Origin: a virus
DNA: 29,833 nucleotides
Virus record (IMG/VR): IMGVR_UViG_3300022925_003967
Span: 1-29,833 of that record
Direction: 5' to 3' (one strand)
In this document: positions 17,135 to 25,900 of the stretch, one piece after another
Position numbering within the stretch: the stretch's first letter is position 1
Layout: each line of letters starts with the position of its first letter
The notes under the pieces: generated by a model
The model's database searches: none
Told to the model about the DNA's origin: nothing
What the model saw: the letters and a program-made list of their open reading frames with translations, nothing else
Translations under genes and position numbers: made by a program

Positions 17135-18058
17135 TTAAACTAAATTAACATTTACATTTGTATTTCCACCAACTGTAATACCAGTTGCATTCGACCAGCC
17201 CGAAGTTCCAGTTGGTACATTTATAGTAAGAAGTGGCGCTGTGTTCGAGAAAACATCATTGACTACATCTATAACTGATTTAGGTATAGAGAGGTTAACA
17301 GTCGCTAAGTTAGAGCAGCCCAGGAATGCGCCAGTCCCGATGCTGGTGACGCCGTTGCCGATGGTCGCGCTCGTCAGGCTAGTGCAGCCTTCGAATGATA
17401 GTTGACCGATCTCGGTGATACTATTAGGTATGTTAATATTCGTCAGGCTTCTGCAGAAAGCAAATGTGTTTGTTCCGATAAAGTCAACATATGGACCGAT
17501 GTTGACGCTCGTTATGCCAGCGCAGGAATAGAATAAATCAAATTGACTTAGACCCAGTATTCTTCCTAAGCTCTGTACTGAAACTATGTTCGTATTCTCA
17601 CCAAAACCACCTTGCACAGCTCCTATTCTGATCTTCGGAACTGAAGGCCCCTTTATTTTTGCTTGATATGTTCCAGCAGAAGCGTAAGTGTGGAAAAAAG
17701 TTGTATATTGCGTTCCAGATAGTAGTTCGAAATTTCCATCACCCCATTCAATCACCCCTTCATAAAATAGATTATTATCCAGCGCCACCCCAATCACTGG
17801 GTCAATCGAAGCATTTACAGTAAATACTACGTCCGCGAGCAGGAAGTCACCACACCCACCATACAAAACTTTACTATTTTGATCTGTTAAACCCAAAATT
17901 GGTCCTTCACAAATTAAGTCTAAAGCCTCGTAAATTTGGAAACCAATTTTACTGAAAGTTCCATCGGGCGGCATTAAGTAAGATGGTATGGGCGAACCAC
18001 CGCTACCAGCCCCGCCAACACGTATTTTTTTCTTGAAAAGCCTATTATAAAAAGACAT
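17135..18058 (-). CDS. gpJ N-terminal fragment fused to PKD-like and BspA-type LRR domains
   Basis: 307 aa. Residues 1-65 are the gpJ N-terminus: a Gly-rich lead (VGGAGSGGSPIP), then PPDGTFSKIGF (30-40) and ALDLICEGPILGLTDQ (45-60), the motif that docks gpJ to the tail tube end. At about residue 66 gpJ similarity stops. A PKD-like domain follows (IEWGDGNFELL at 103-113 and HTYASAGTYQAKI at 123-135), then BspA-type LRRs (about 165-255) and a C-cap (LTINVPTGTSGW, then GGNTNVNVNLV) also present in two fibre-like genes on the other strand. The start shares TAATG with the gpI-like stop. Intact gpJ would continue into the region that here begins the 2010-aa protein, so the J gene appears split, the LRR part being cargo. 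The LRR DNA is about 60% GC in 17341-17400 against 15% in 17101-17160. Confidence 0.8.
   Translation of the reverse strand: MSFYNRLFKKKIRVGGAGSGGSPIPSYLMPPDGTFSKIGFQIYEALDLICEGPILGLTDQNSKVLYGGCGDFLLADVVFTVNASIDPVIGVALDNNLFYEGVIEWGDGNFELLSGTQYTTFFHTYASAGTYQAKIKGPSVPKIRIGAVQGGFGENTNIVSVQSLGRILGLSQFDLFYSCAGITSVNIGPYVDFIGTNTFAFCRSLTNINIPNSITEIGQLSFEGCTSLTSATIGNGVTSIGTGAFLGCSNLATVNLSIPKSVIDVVNDVFSNTAPLLTINVPTGTSGWSNATGITVGGNTNVNVNLV
17290..17580 (-). repeat. LRR-coding repeat block, minus-strand copy
   Basis: About four units of a roughly 69-bp (23-residue) BspA-type LRR with consensus IGxxAFxGCxxLTSxxIPxSVTS. The reverse complement of 17341-17400 shares runs of 21-22 identical bases with the plus-strand LRR genes (near 22374 and 23806), making it an inverted repeat relative to them. 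Confidence 0.8.
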
Positions 18059-18633
18059 TATCCCATATCCTCGCTCACTATATTTGTAGAAATAATATTA
18101 GACCCAACCCTTAATTCCCCATAAACCAACGGTACAGGAAAACCTTGGACCGCGTTATTAACCTTATTTGAGAAAATATAAGTAGAGGTATCTATTTTAG
18201 ATTCCACCTCTCGTCGCTTTGGGTCTTCTGGAGGGAAAAGAAGCATAATTATTCCTTGCAATATTAATGAGACACCCAAACTAAACAGAATACCGCCCAA
18301 TGTGCCGCCGATAAGAGTACCTGCTCCCGCCAACGCGAGACCTCCAACAATCAGTCCCACTGCACCAGCTCCCACTATAGAAGGTACAATATGAACCTCT
18401 TTTGGTGGACTAGAGGATAAAGCTTCTTGCAGTGTCTTGTATTTTGTCTTCGGGTTTTTGGGGTCTACATAACAATAATCCACATCTGATTTAAGGTAAG
18501 ACAAAATAGCATGTTTAAAGCCAGGGTTGTTTGCGTTGATTGCGGGTATTATCTCACTCAACCTTCTAACATTTAATTTATGATGAGTACCATAAATTTT
18601 GCCCAAAACTCCATGTATAATTATATTAGTCAT
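18058..18633 (-). CDS. Tail assembly protein, lambda gpI-like
   Basis: 191 aa. The N-terminal half (about 1-85) is a small mixed domain of the type found in tail assembly protein I. The middle (about 87-133) is a long Gly/Ala-rich hydrophobic stretch that could cross a membrane twice or form a hydrophobic hairpin, as in gpI. After FPPEDPKRREVES comes the C-terminal signature FSNKVNNAVQGFPVPLVYGE followed by VGSNIISTNI, very characteristic of the family. gpI acts with L, K and J to build the tail-tip complex and is usually absent from mature virions. It lies between the JAMM peptidase gene (8-nt overlap) and the J fragment (TAATG), in the lambda K-I-J order, with an AGGG Shine-Dalgarno upstream. 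Confidence 0.88.
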   Translation of the reverse strand: MTNIIIHGVLGKIYGTHHKLNVRRLSEIIPAINANNPGFKHAILSYLKSDVDYCYVDPKNPKTKYKTLQEALSSSPPKEVHIVPSIVGAGAVGLIVGGLALAGAGTLIGGTLGGILFSLGVSLILQGIIMLLFPPEDPKRREVESKIDTSTYIFSNKVNNAVQGFPVPLVYGELRVGSNIISTNIVSEDMG

Positions 18634-19015
18634 CCATCATATCCCTCAAATCATTTACACATTTTTCTGGTCTTTCAAAATATAACCTATCAAATAAATG
18701 GAAATTCTCTGTTTCTAACGAATAAATCAAAAAAGGGTACAAACAATTTAAAGAATTTTTTTCGTCTGTCTCTGATGGTTTTTCGTCAGAGTCTATATGG
18801 CTATGAAATATAGCAACCAAATCACCACTTAATTTTCTTTCGAGAAAATCGAACGGGCTAATCGTGAAATAACCATCATCACTGGAATGATTTATAACTT
18901 TTTGTAGAACCAGCTTTCCTTCTTCTTGGCAAATAAAACCACACACTTCCCTCATTGGGGAAGATTCTGAAAATTGTATTAAATCCTGCTTTAGTTTATC
19001 GTGGTTGGTATTCAT
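18626..19015 (-). CDS. JAMM/MPN-domain metallopeptidase, K-like tail assembly protein
   Basis: 129 aa from the ATG at 19015; the frame extends to a TTG at 19036, but ATG is the likelier start. The zinc-peptidase JAMM motif is complete: Glu23 in MREVCGFI, then H71-S-H73, seven residues, S81-x-x-D84. Lambda K joins an N-terminal JAMM domain to a C-terminal NlpC/P60 peptidase; here the chain ends after the JAMM domain. Probable role: proteolytic or structural step in tail-tip assembly, with Zn2+ as cofactor. It starts inside the end of the L-like gene and overlaps the gpI-like gene by 8 nt, so the three are translationally coupled. Confidence 0.88.
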   Translation of the reverse strand: MNTNHDKLKQDLIQFSESSPMREVCGFICQEEGKLVLQKVINHSSDDGYFTISPFDFLERKLSGDLVAIFHSHIDSDEKPSETDEKNSLNCLYPFLIYSLETENFHLFDRLYFERPEKCVNDLRDMMDD

Positions 19016-19964
19016 AGGTGCCAGGAAATCCCCCAAATCTCAAATCAACAGGATATCTAAATTTACAGTCGCTAATTTTTTTACCACATTCATCTTTTTG
19101 CCAATTTTTAGACTTTGCTGGGTAACTTTCGTTTCCTGTTGTATTGTTGTTAACACAAACGTAAAAAGTTTTCAATCTTTCAGCGGGCGCATTAAAATCA
19201 GTCTCCTCATCCGCTCTTAATGGCACACTTTCAATTTGTAAGTAAACAAAATCACCAGCGTTGTAAATGCTTGTACTCCGCCATAACCCCTTATCTGTTG
19301 CTGGGACCACGACAGCGCCCGAGGAATCTTTAAAATCTTCAGAATTATTTGTTTTTTTAGGGTCTCCACTATACCTACAACCATGTCCCCTATAAATCCA
19401 CGTACAATACCTAGCATAAACATTTCTATTTGGTATATAAACATTATCCATCTCCAAAACCGTTGATAATTCAAACTCAACAAAATCTTTTGTTTCAGAA
19501 ACTCTTCTGTTAATATAAAAAACTTCATCTGGTAATTGGTGGGTTAAATTAGCCGCAGAACTGTTCGTTCTTAGATCAAAAAAAGGATTTTCTCCACTTT
19601 CGAAATTTTCGTCATCTAAAAATTTCGCAAACGTTCTTTTTCTTATTACTTTCGCGCCAATAAAATTATTAAACAGTTTTAAATACTTCGACAACACTAG
19701 ATTATTGTTTGATACTCGCATTCTAGGTCTTGGCAATTCATTATCACCCCTAGAGGAAAACCCTTCCGTTTTTGCTGGTAAAGGAAAGTAATCAATGCCT
19801 TGCCACGTAACTTTTTTCCCAAGCCCTTTTTGTATTGGGGTAAAAGCAAAAACACTATATTGATCTTCTGGGAAATTATAATAAATTAAATAAAACTCCA
19901 AAAGCTGACTAGGCTCTGGAGACAATGCTTCCCTCGCTACTTCCCTATTTGTACCTTGTGACAT
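18996..19964 (-). CDS. Minor tail protein L-like with Fe-S cysteines and an inserted carbohydrate-binding-like module
   Basis: 322 aa. The N-terminal 170 residues match lambda gpL layout (ATPIQKGLG-like strand, RPRMRVSNN at 79-87, VEFELST at 162-168). The four Fe-S-type cysteines are present with gpL spacing inside each pair: C187 and C196 (CTWIYRGHGC), C293 and C300 (CGKKISDC), then RFGGFPG near the end. Between the pairs lies an insertion of about 85 residues (205-290) with W228, YNAGDFVYL, a FYVCVNNN strand and a final W288, the pattern of a chitin-binding type 3 / CBM5-12 module. Probable role: tail-tip hub below the tube, with the module displayed toward host or environmental glycans. 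First gene of the leftward tail-tip operon. The insertion reading is inference from pattern. Confidence 0.82.
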   Translation of the reverse strand: MSQGTNREVAREALSPEPSQLLEFYLIYYNFPEDQYSVFAFTPIQKGLGKKVTWQGIDYFPLPAKTEGFSSRGDNELPRPRMRVSNNNLVLSKYLKLFNNFIGAKVIRKRTFAKFLDDENFESGENPFFDLRTNSSAANLTHQLPDEVFYINRRVSETKDFVEFELSTVLEMDNVYIPNRNVYARYCTWIYRGHGCRYSGDPKKTNNSEDFKDSSGAVVVPATDKGLWRSTSIYNAGDFVYLQIESVPLRADEETDFNAPAERLKTFYVCVNNNTTGNESYPAKSKNWQKDECGKKISDCKFRYPVDLRFGGFPGTYEYQPR

Positions 19965-19989
19965 AGTTTACTTTACACTTACCGTGTAT

Positions 19990-19997
19990 TATTTATA
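19990..19997 (-). promoter_or_regulatory. T4-late-like TATAAATA box upstream of the tail-tip operon
   Basis: On the minus strand the 92-nt divergent gap (19965-20056) contains an exact TATAAATA, 25 nt before the ATG of the L-like gene, which allows a short leader of about 18 nt. T4-like late promoters consist of this box alone at -10. In AT-rich DNA a chance match is possible, and no sigma gene of that kind is in the window. The plus-strand gene has a weak ATGACA-like element at 20005-20010 and an AAGG ribosome site at 20047-20050. Confidence 0.4.
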
Positions 19998-20056
19998 ATA
20001 ATATATGACAAAAGAAGTTAAACATATATTTCTAGCTACCCGAAACAAGGATTAAG

Positions 20057-20554
20057 ATGCATAATTACACTTTTACAGAAGAGGTAGACAGCAAAGATTG
20101 TTACTTAATAACAAAGATACAATTTAAAAAAATAATAAAAGATTTCGACGAAAGAGAGTTCAAAAATAGTTTTGATCGGTTTTTTTGTGGGCAAGATAAT
20201 TATTACAATCTTTTTTTAAAAAAGGACGGCCAATTAATATGCGGAGCTTTGGGTTATATATATGAAAATAAAGTGTTTATGGAAACCTTCTTCTGGAACG
20301 AAATGTTTAAGGAATACGAGATGTATATAGTTCGAGGTTTTTTTGAAGAATTTTTTAAAAGAACTTCTGAAAAAAACATTTCTTGCGCAGTTTTGCCGTT
20401 ATATAGGAATAGAAGAAAATTTGAGTCATTTAAAAAACATAACCAAATCTTTTTTCGCTCAAAAGAAGAACTCGAAACAGAAGACCAACACATAAAAGAC
20501 ATGTATTCACAACATTATCTCTTAAAAATAAATTACGAATCATATTTTTCTTGA
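20057..20554 (+). CDS. Putative GNAT-like acyltransferase
   Basis: 165 aa. The middle reads like the central GNAT sheet (NLFLKKDGQLICGALGYIY, about 52-70, then FMETFFW), followed by a helix and the strand ISCAVLPLYRNRRKFESFKK that would correspond to the region after the cofactor site. The classic acetyl-CoA loop is not obvious, so the family call is weak. The start is supported by an AAGG element 6 nt before the ATG, one of the few clear ribosome sites here. It is separated by 1 nt from the sulfotransferase gene, so the two should act together, perhaps on the same surface molecule. Strongly AT-rich, like the sulfotransferase. Confidence 0.4.
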   Translation: MHNYTFTEEVDSKDCYLITKIQFKKIIKDFDEREFKNSFDRFFCGQDNYYNLFLKKDGQLICGALGYIYENKVFMETFFWNEMFKEYEMYIVRGFFEEFFKRTSEKNISCAVLPLYRNRRKFESFKKHNQIFFRSKEELETEDQHIKDMYSQHYLLKINYESYFS

Positions 20555-20555
20555 A

Positions 20556-21179
20556 ATGAGACAATTAAAACTAGGAAAAAATAAAAAAGTAAATTTTATA
20601 AGGATACCCAAAAATGCTAGCACTTCACTGTATAATTTTTTTGGTGTTACTAATACAATTAGAGACGATTATTTGACTTGTCCAGAAAGTGTTTATAAAA
20701 ATATTTTTGCGCCATCTCACTGCACATTTGACACAGCAATTGATTGTTTGGGCAATGAAATATTAAATCTTCCGACACTCGCTGTTGCTAGAAATCCTTA
20801 TGACAGAGCTGTTTCTTTTTATCATTTTTCCAAAAAATACTCTATTTTTTCTATTTATAACAAACCAGAATTAAGCTTTGTAGACTTCTTAGAAGAATTT
20901 TCAAACCAAAACGATGATTTTTTTCACGCTTGGCCACAAATGAAATTTTTTAAAAATCACCAAGTTGATGTGATTAAATTCGAAAATATTGAAGCAGATT
21001 TGTGGAATTTTCTCAAAAAAAATAATATAGATGTTTTTTATAAAAACGCTAAAAGGCAACTCAAAAAAGAAAACCAAACTATACACGAAAATTATAAAAA
21101 ATATTACTGCTCTAGATCCAAGAAAATAGTGAAAGAAATGTGGGGTGAAGATATTTCTTTTTTTTCTTACAAATTTTAA
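20556..21179 (+). CDS. Sulfotransferase family 2
   Basis: 207 aa. PAPS-dependent transfer of sulfate to a carbohydrate or similar hydroxyl group. The 5'-phosphosulfate loop is IPKNASTS at 17-24 (compare IPKTGGTS), and the 3'-phosphate site is ARNPYDRAVSFYH at 78-90, including the conserved Arg and Ser. Length and motif order fit bacterial and Golgi-type carbohydrate sulfotransferases of the Sulfotransfer_2 group. No signal peptide or membrane segment, so it should act in the cytoplasm. It follows a putative acyltransferase by 1 nt and precedes the fibre-like genes by 30 nt. GC is low (14 of 60 in 20581-20640 by hand count). The acceptor is unknown: host polysaccharide precursors and phage fibres are both possible. 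Confidence 0.85.
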   Translation: MRQLKLGKNKKVNFIRIPKNASTSLYNFFGVTNTIRDDYLTCPESVYKNIFAPSHCTFDTAIDCLGNEILNLPTLAVARNPYDRAVSFYHFSKKYSIFSIYNKPELSFVDFLEEFSNQNDDFFHAWPQMKFFKNHQVDVIKFENIEADLWNFLKKNNIDVFYKNAKRQLKKENQTIHENYKKYYCSRSKKIVKEMWGEDISFFSYKF

Positions 21180-21209
21180 TACAACAAGGCGTTTAGTGTA
21201 ATAAATACT

Positions 21210-21902
21210 ATGGCAGATAAAAAAACATCAGAAATTACGGAATTAATTTCAACTGACGCAGCAGCTGACCTCTTACCTGTTGTAGATACCAGCGAAGATG
21301 AGACCAAAAAGATTAGATTTAGTAATTTGCCACTGAGTGATTCGGCTAAAAACTCTGTGTATACGTATACTACAGACTTTCATGGCCCCACAGCAGAAAC
21401 ACGGAACATTACTGCTCCGTTGACTTACAATCAGTATTACGGCGATGATACTACTTTAACTAGTATCTATATTGGGAGCAATGTTCCCAGCATTGGGTTA
21501 TCCGCATTCATTCGTTGCGATGCCCTGAGGGATGTAACCATCGCTAACGGTATCACAAGTATCGGTCAAAATGCATTTCGGCTCTGCTCCGCTATCCAAA
21601 GTATCAATATTCCAGACAGCGTTACCAGCATCGGGCTTAGCGCACTTCAAAACTGCGATGCCCTGAACAGCTTAACCATTCCCAGCAGTGTGACTAGTAT
21701 TGGGGATAACGCTTTTCGTAATTGCGTTAACTTAGCGACAATTAACTGCAATGTAGATTTTTCTATTATAAATGACCTAGATAATGTTTTCACTAACACA
21801 CAGTCCCCTCTTACTATAAACGTACCAGCTGGACTTGGTTGGACAGATGCTGATGGCCAAACAATTGGCGGAAACACAAACGTGAACGTTAACATAATAT
21901 AA
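21210..21902 (+). CDS. Fibre-like protein 1: shared N-terminal module plus BspA-type LRRs
   Basis: 230 aa. Residues 1-62 form an N-terminal module (KTSEITELIST, LLPVVDTSEDETKKIRFSNL) of the kind that opens many phage tail-fibre proteins; it recurs in the next two genes. LRRs of the BspA type run from about 80 to 180 (for example ITSIGQNAFRLC, then SINIPDSVTSIG). A C-cap (SPLTINVPAGLGW, then GGNTNVNVNII) closes the chain and matches the cap of fibre 2 and of the minus-strand J-LRR gene. Probable role: receptor-binding or adhesion protein at the virion surface. No Shine-Dalgarno is near the ATG. The TGTAAT-N7-ATG upstream could be a weak member of the leaderless promoter set. Confidence 0.75.
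   Translation: MADKKTSEITELISTDAAADLLPVVDTSEDETKKIRFSNLPLSDSAKNSVYTYTTDFHGPTAETRNITAPLTYNQYYGDDTTLTSIYIGSNVPSIGLSAFIRCDALRDVTIANGITSIGQNAFRLCSAIQSINIPDSVTSIGLSALQNCDALNSLTIPSSVTSIGDNAFRNCVNLATINCNVDFSIINDLDNVFTNTQSPLTINVPAGLGWTDADGQTIGGNTNVNVNII
21450..21745 (+). repeat. LRR-coding repeat block in fibre 1
   Basis: About four to five 69-bp units encoding the 23-residue BspA-type LRR. More diverged than in fibre 3, and closer in base composition to the surrounding DNA. Confidence 0.75.
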
Positions 21903-21914
21903 AGTAAACCCACA

Positions 21915-22979
21915 ATGGCAAACAAAAAAATATCAGAACTCACAGAAATAACTTCAGCAGACTCGGCAGTAGATTTTTTACCAGTTGTAGACTCCAGCGA
22001 AAGTAAAACTAAAAAAATTAAATTAGCCAACTTTCCGCTCAGTGATGCCTCTAAAGATACCGCATACTCATACACGATAGATATTCAGAATGGCGTAGAG
22101 CAAACTCGGAATCTTGCAACTATTAGTAATTCAGATGGGTTCTACAATACAAATCAACCAGATAGTATTTATATTGGGACTAATGTAACCAGCATTGGAT
22201 TTGCGGCGTTTAGCAATAGTAATTTTGCAGGGGATAATTTAGCAAATCAGAGCGTCACGATTCCCGACAGCGTCACCACCATCGGAAGTTTTGCGTTTTA
22301 TTATTCTGCGCTAACGAGTGTCAGGCTTCCAAATAATCCTGCGTTTACCTCGATTGAGAGAGATACATTTGGTGGCTGCACTAGCCTGACGAGCGTCACC
22401 ATTCCAAACAGCGTCACCAGCATCGGGAGTAGCGCATTCCGTGGCTGCACTGGCCTGACGAGCGTCACCATTCCAGACAGTGTCATCAGCATCGGGAATT
22501 TCGCATTCGAGGGCTGCACTGGCCTGACCAGCATCACCATCCCCGACAGTGTTTCCACCATCGGACAAAGAGCATTTCAAGGCTGCGACAGTGCAGAAAG
22601 TCTCACCCTCCCAAATAACGCTAGCTTTACTACTATTGAGCAATTCACATTTGCTGAATTTAGGGCTTTACTGAGTTTGACCATACCCAATACAGTAACG
22701 ACTATCGGTTCATACGCATTCCGCAATCTTGATGTTTTGACAACTGTTGAAATTCCTAGTAGTGTCGCCAACATAGGAGAGAGAGCCTTTCAGGGTTGTA
22801 ATCTACTAAATACAATAAACTGCAATGTAAATAAAAGTATTATAGACAACGCAATTAATATTTTCCTCGGCACGGCATCTCCTCTTACTATTAATGTTCC
22901 AGTTGGCACTTCTGGTTGGGTAGCTGGTTCTGGCCTGAATATTGGTGGAAACGCAAACGTAACCGTTAATATAATTTAA
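21915..22979 (+). CDS. Fibre-like protein 2: shared N-terminal module plus BspA-type LRRs
   Basis: 354 aa. The N-terminal module (KKISELTEITSADSA, FLPVVDSSESKTKKIKLANF) is paralogous to those of its neighbours. LRRs fill about 80-300, with very regular units such as TGLTSVTIPDSVISIGNFAF and inserts of the LPNNPAFTSIERDTF type, which lengthen single repeats. The C-cap (ASPLTINVPVGTSGW, then GGNANVTVNII) is the same type as in fibre 1 and the J-LRR gene. Likely an alternative or co-displayed receptor-binding protein. It starts 12 nt after fibre 1 with no Shine-Dalgarno, so translation may depend on reinitiation. Confidence 0.75.
   Translation: MANKKISELTEITSADSAVDFLPVVDSSESKTKKIKLANFPLSDASKDTAYSYTIDIQNGVEQTRNLATISNSDGFYNTNQPDSIYIGTNVTSIGFAAFSNSNFAGDNLANQSVTIPDSVTTIGSFAFYYSALTSVRLPNNPAFTSIERDTFGGCTSLTSVTIPNSVTSIGSSAFRGCTGLTSVTIPDSVISIGNFAFEGCTGLTSITIPDSVSTIGQRAFQGCDSAESLTLPNNASFTTIEQFTFAEFRALLSLTIPNTVTTIGSYAFRNLDVLTTVEIPSSVANIGERAFQGCNLLNTINCNVNKSIIDNAINIFLGTASPLTINVPVGTSGWVAGSGLNIGGNANVTVNII
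22155..22815 (+). repeat. LRR-coding repeat block in fibre 2
   Basis: About nine 69-bp units. The three between about 22375 and 22590 are nearly identical to each other (gcctgacgagcgtcacc and ggctgcactggcctgac cores), pointing to recent unit duplication or homogenisation. Confidence 0.8.
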
Positions 22980-22991
22980 TCTTCAAAAATC

Positions 22992-25900
22992 ATGGCAGAC
23001 AAAAAAATATCACAACTAACAGAATTAACTTCAGCTGATCCAGTAATCGATGTGCTACCACTAGTAGACAGCGATTTAAATCAGACCAAAAAGATTAAGT
23101 TGGCAGATCTTCCTCTGAGTGATGCAGAAAAGGGATCTATTGTGCCATTCACTACGGATACTCAGGCTGGCGTGGAGCAAACTAGAAATCTTACAACTAT
23201 TACTAATTTAGATGGTTATGATGGTAACACGACATTAAATAGCGTCTACATTGGAAGTAATGTCACCAGCATCGGGGACTACGCATTCTATGGCTGCACT
23301 GGCCTGACGAGCATCATCATCCCCGACAGCGTTACCAGTATTGGGAGTTATGCATTCTATGACTGCACTAACATGGAGAGCGTCATCATTCCCGACAGCG
23401 TTACCAGTATTGGGAGTTATGCATTCGGAAATTCTACGCTAACAAGTGTTGAAATCCCCAAGAACGCCCTTATTCAGCCCTACTCATTCGCCAAAATGGC
23501 AACGCTAGAAAGCGTTAATATAGCCGACGGCTTCACCAGAATCGAGGATTACGCATTCCAGTTCGACACTAGCCTGACGAGCATCAACATCGGCCCCGAC
23601 GTCTACTACATCGGGAATTTTGCATTCTCTGGCTGCACTGGCCTGACGAGTATCGTTCTTCCCGAAGCCCCGTTCTCCCAGATCGGGATTGGCGCATTCT
23701 TTGGGTGTACTAGATTAGAGAGCGTCAACATTCCCGAAACTGTCAAACGCATCAGAGATAATACATTCTTTGGCTGCAGCAACCTGACGAGCATCATCAT
23801 TCCCGACGGCGTCACCAGCATCGGGAATGGCGCATTCTCGGGCTGCACCAGCCTGACGAGCATCATCATTCCCGACGGCGTCGAAACCATCGGAGATGGC
23901 GCATTCCGTTTTTGCTCTGGCCCGACAAGCATCAACATCCCAGACGGCGTCACCAGAATCGAGAATAGCACATTCGCTAACTGCAGCAATCTAACGAGCG
24001 CCATCATTCCCAACAGCGTCGAAATAATGGGGCTTAGTGTTTTTCTAGAATGCACTAGCCTGACGAGCGTCACCCTCCCAAATAATGTTAATTTTACCAG
24101 CATCAGGGATAGCGCATTCCGTGGCTGCAGCAGCCTGACCAGCGTCACCATTCCAGATAGCGTCACCAGCATCGAGGATCGCGTATTCAAGGACTGCACC
24201 AGCCTATCTACAATCAACTGCCTAGCTACAACTGCTCCTATCTTGGGTTCTGATGTGTTTTTGGGTGTAGCGGCTACAGAAATTCAGGTTCCAGTTGGAG
24301 CAATCGCATCATACGCTGCTGCGGGCGACGGCGTCACATACGGTGGATTAACCATTGTCGAAGCATCTTTGACTTTTTCTTTAATTGATAATAAGTACAG
24401 TGTTGAGAGTTGCGATGTAGAAACTAGCGGACCGTTAGTAATTCCTAGCACCTACCAAGGTCTATCTGTCGTCGGCATCAAGAATTACGCATTCTTTGGC
24501 TGCAGCAATCTTACGAGCGTCACCATTCCCGACAGCGTCGAAACTATCGGGGATTTTGTATTCGGTAACTGTACCAGCCTGACGAACGTCAACATGGGCA
24601 ACGGTGTCACTAGCATTGGTGATTCCATGTTTAATGGCTGCACGAACTTAGAAAATGTCACGCTTCCAATCAATAACGACTTTACCTCCATTCCAGAATT
24701 CGCATTTTTCTCTCTCGCTAAACTAGCCAGCATCACCATCCCCGACAGCGTCACCAGCATCGGTCAATTCGCATTTCAGAACTGCACGGGCTTGTTGAGT
24801 GTCACCCTCGGCAACAATGTCGCCATCATTGATCGCGGCTCGTTCCAAAATTGCGGCCTGACGAGCGTCATCATTCCCGACAGCGTCACCAGCATCGGGC
24901 TTCAGGCATTTCAAGATTGCATCGGTCTAGAAAGTGCCACCCTACCGAACAATGCTGGCTTCAACCAAGTCGTCGTTAACTTATTCTATAACTGCACTAG
25001 CTTGTCGAACATTATCATTCCCGACAGCGTTATCAGCATCGCGGGTTCCGCATTCGGTAACTGCACCGACCTGACGAGCGCCACACTTCCTAGTAGCGCG
25101 ACTTACATCGATGTTTTCGCATTCAGTGGCTGCGCTAGCCTAACCAGCTTTGTGGTTGCTGTCGACAATCCAAATTACAGTTCGACAGGACCACTGTTGC
25201 TCAACAAGAATGGCACTGAGTTGATTGCTGGCCCAGGTGCTAGCGGTGACTTCACTATTCCAAACGGCATCACCACCATTGCGGTGAATTCATTCTATAG
25301 CAATAAAGTCCTGACGAGCGTAACCTTTCCTGACAGCGTCACCACCGTCGGGGCTAACGCATTCTATAGGTCCAGCTTCTTAACGTCCATAATTTTTGAA
25401 TCGATGTCTGCCCCTACAATTGTGAGGGGTGCATTCAGCCGAATATCAAGCTATGCAACTATTCAGTATCCGAACGGAGCAACAGGATATGCGGCTTCCT
25501 ATGACGGCGTACCGACTGAGGAAGCGGATGCGACTGCGGAGTCTTTATACACTTATTCGGTCAACCCCGACAACGTATCGGTGACGATTACCGACTATCC
25601 CGAAACCGCAGATGGCGAGCTTCAGATTTTAGATACTATTTATGGGTACAGCGTCACCAGCATCGGGTCTCTAGCATTCTCGAACTGCACTAGCCTGTCG
25701 AGCATTATCATCCCCGACAGCGTCGAAACTATCGGGGATTTCGCATTCAATCAATGCACTGGCCTGACGAACGTCAACATGGGTAATGGTGTCACTAGCA
25801 TTGGTAGTTCCATATTTGGTGGCTGCACGAACTTAGAAAATGTCACGCTTCCAATCAATAACGACTTTACCTCTATCCCGCAATACACATTTTCATCTCT

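Noticed and set aside
21199-21207. T4-late-like TAATAAATA before fibre 1
   Set aside because: It lies only 2 nt before the ATG at 21210, so transcription would begin inside the gene; also one mismatch to the consensus.
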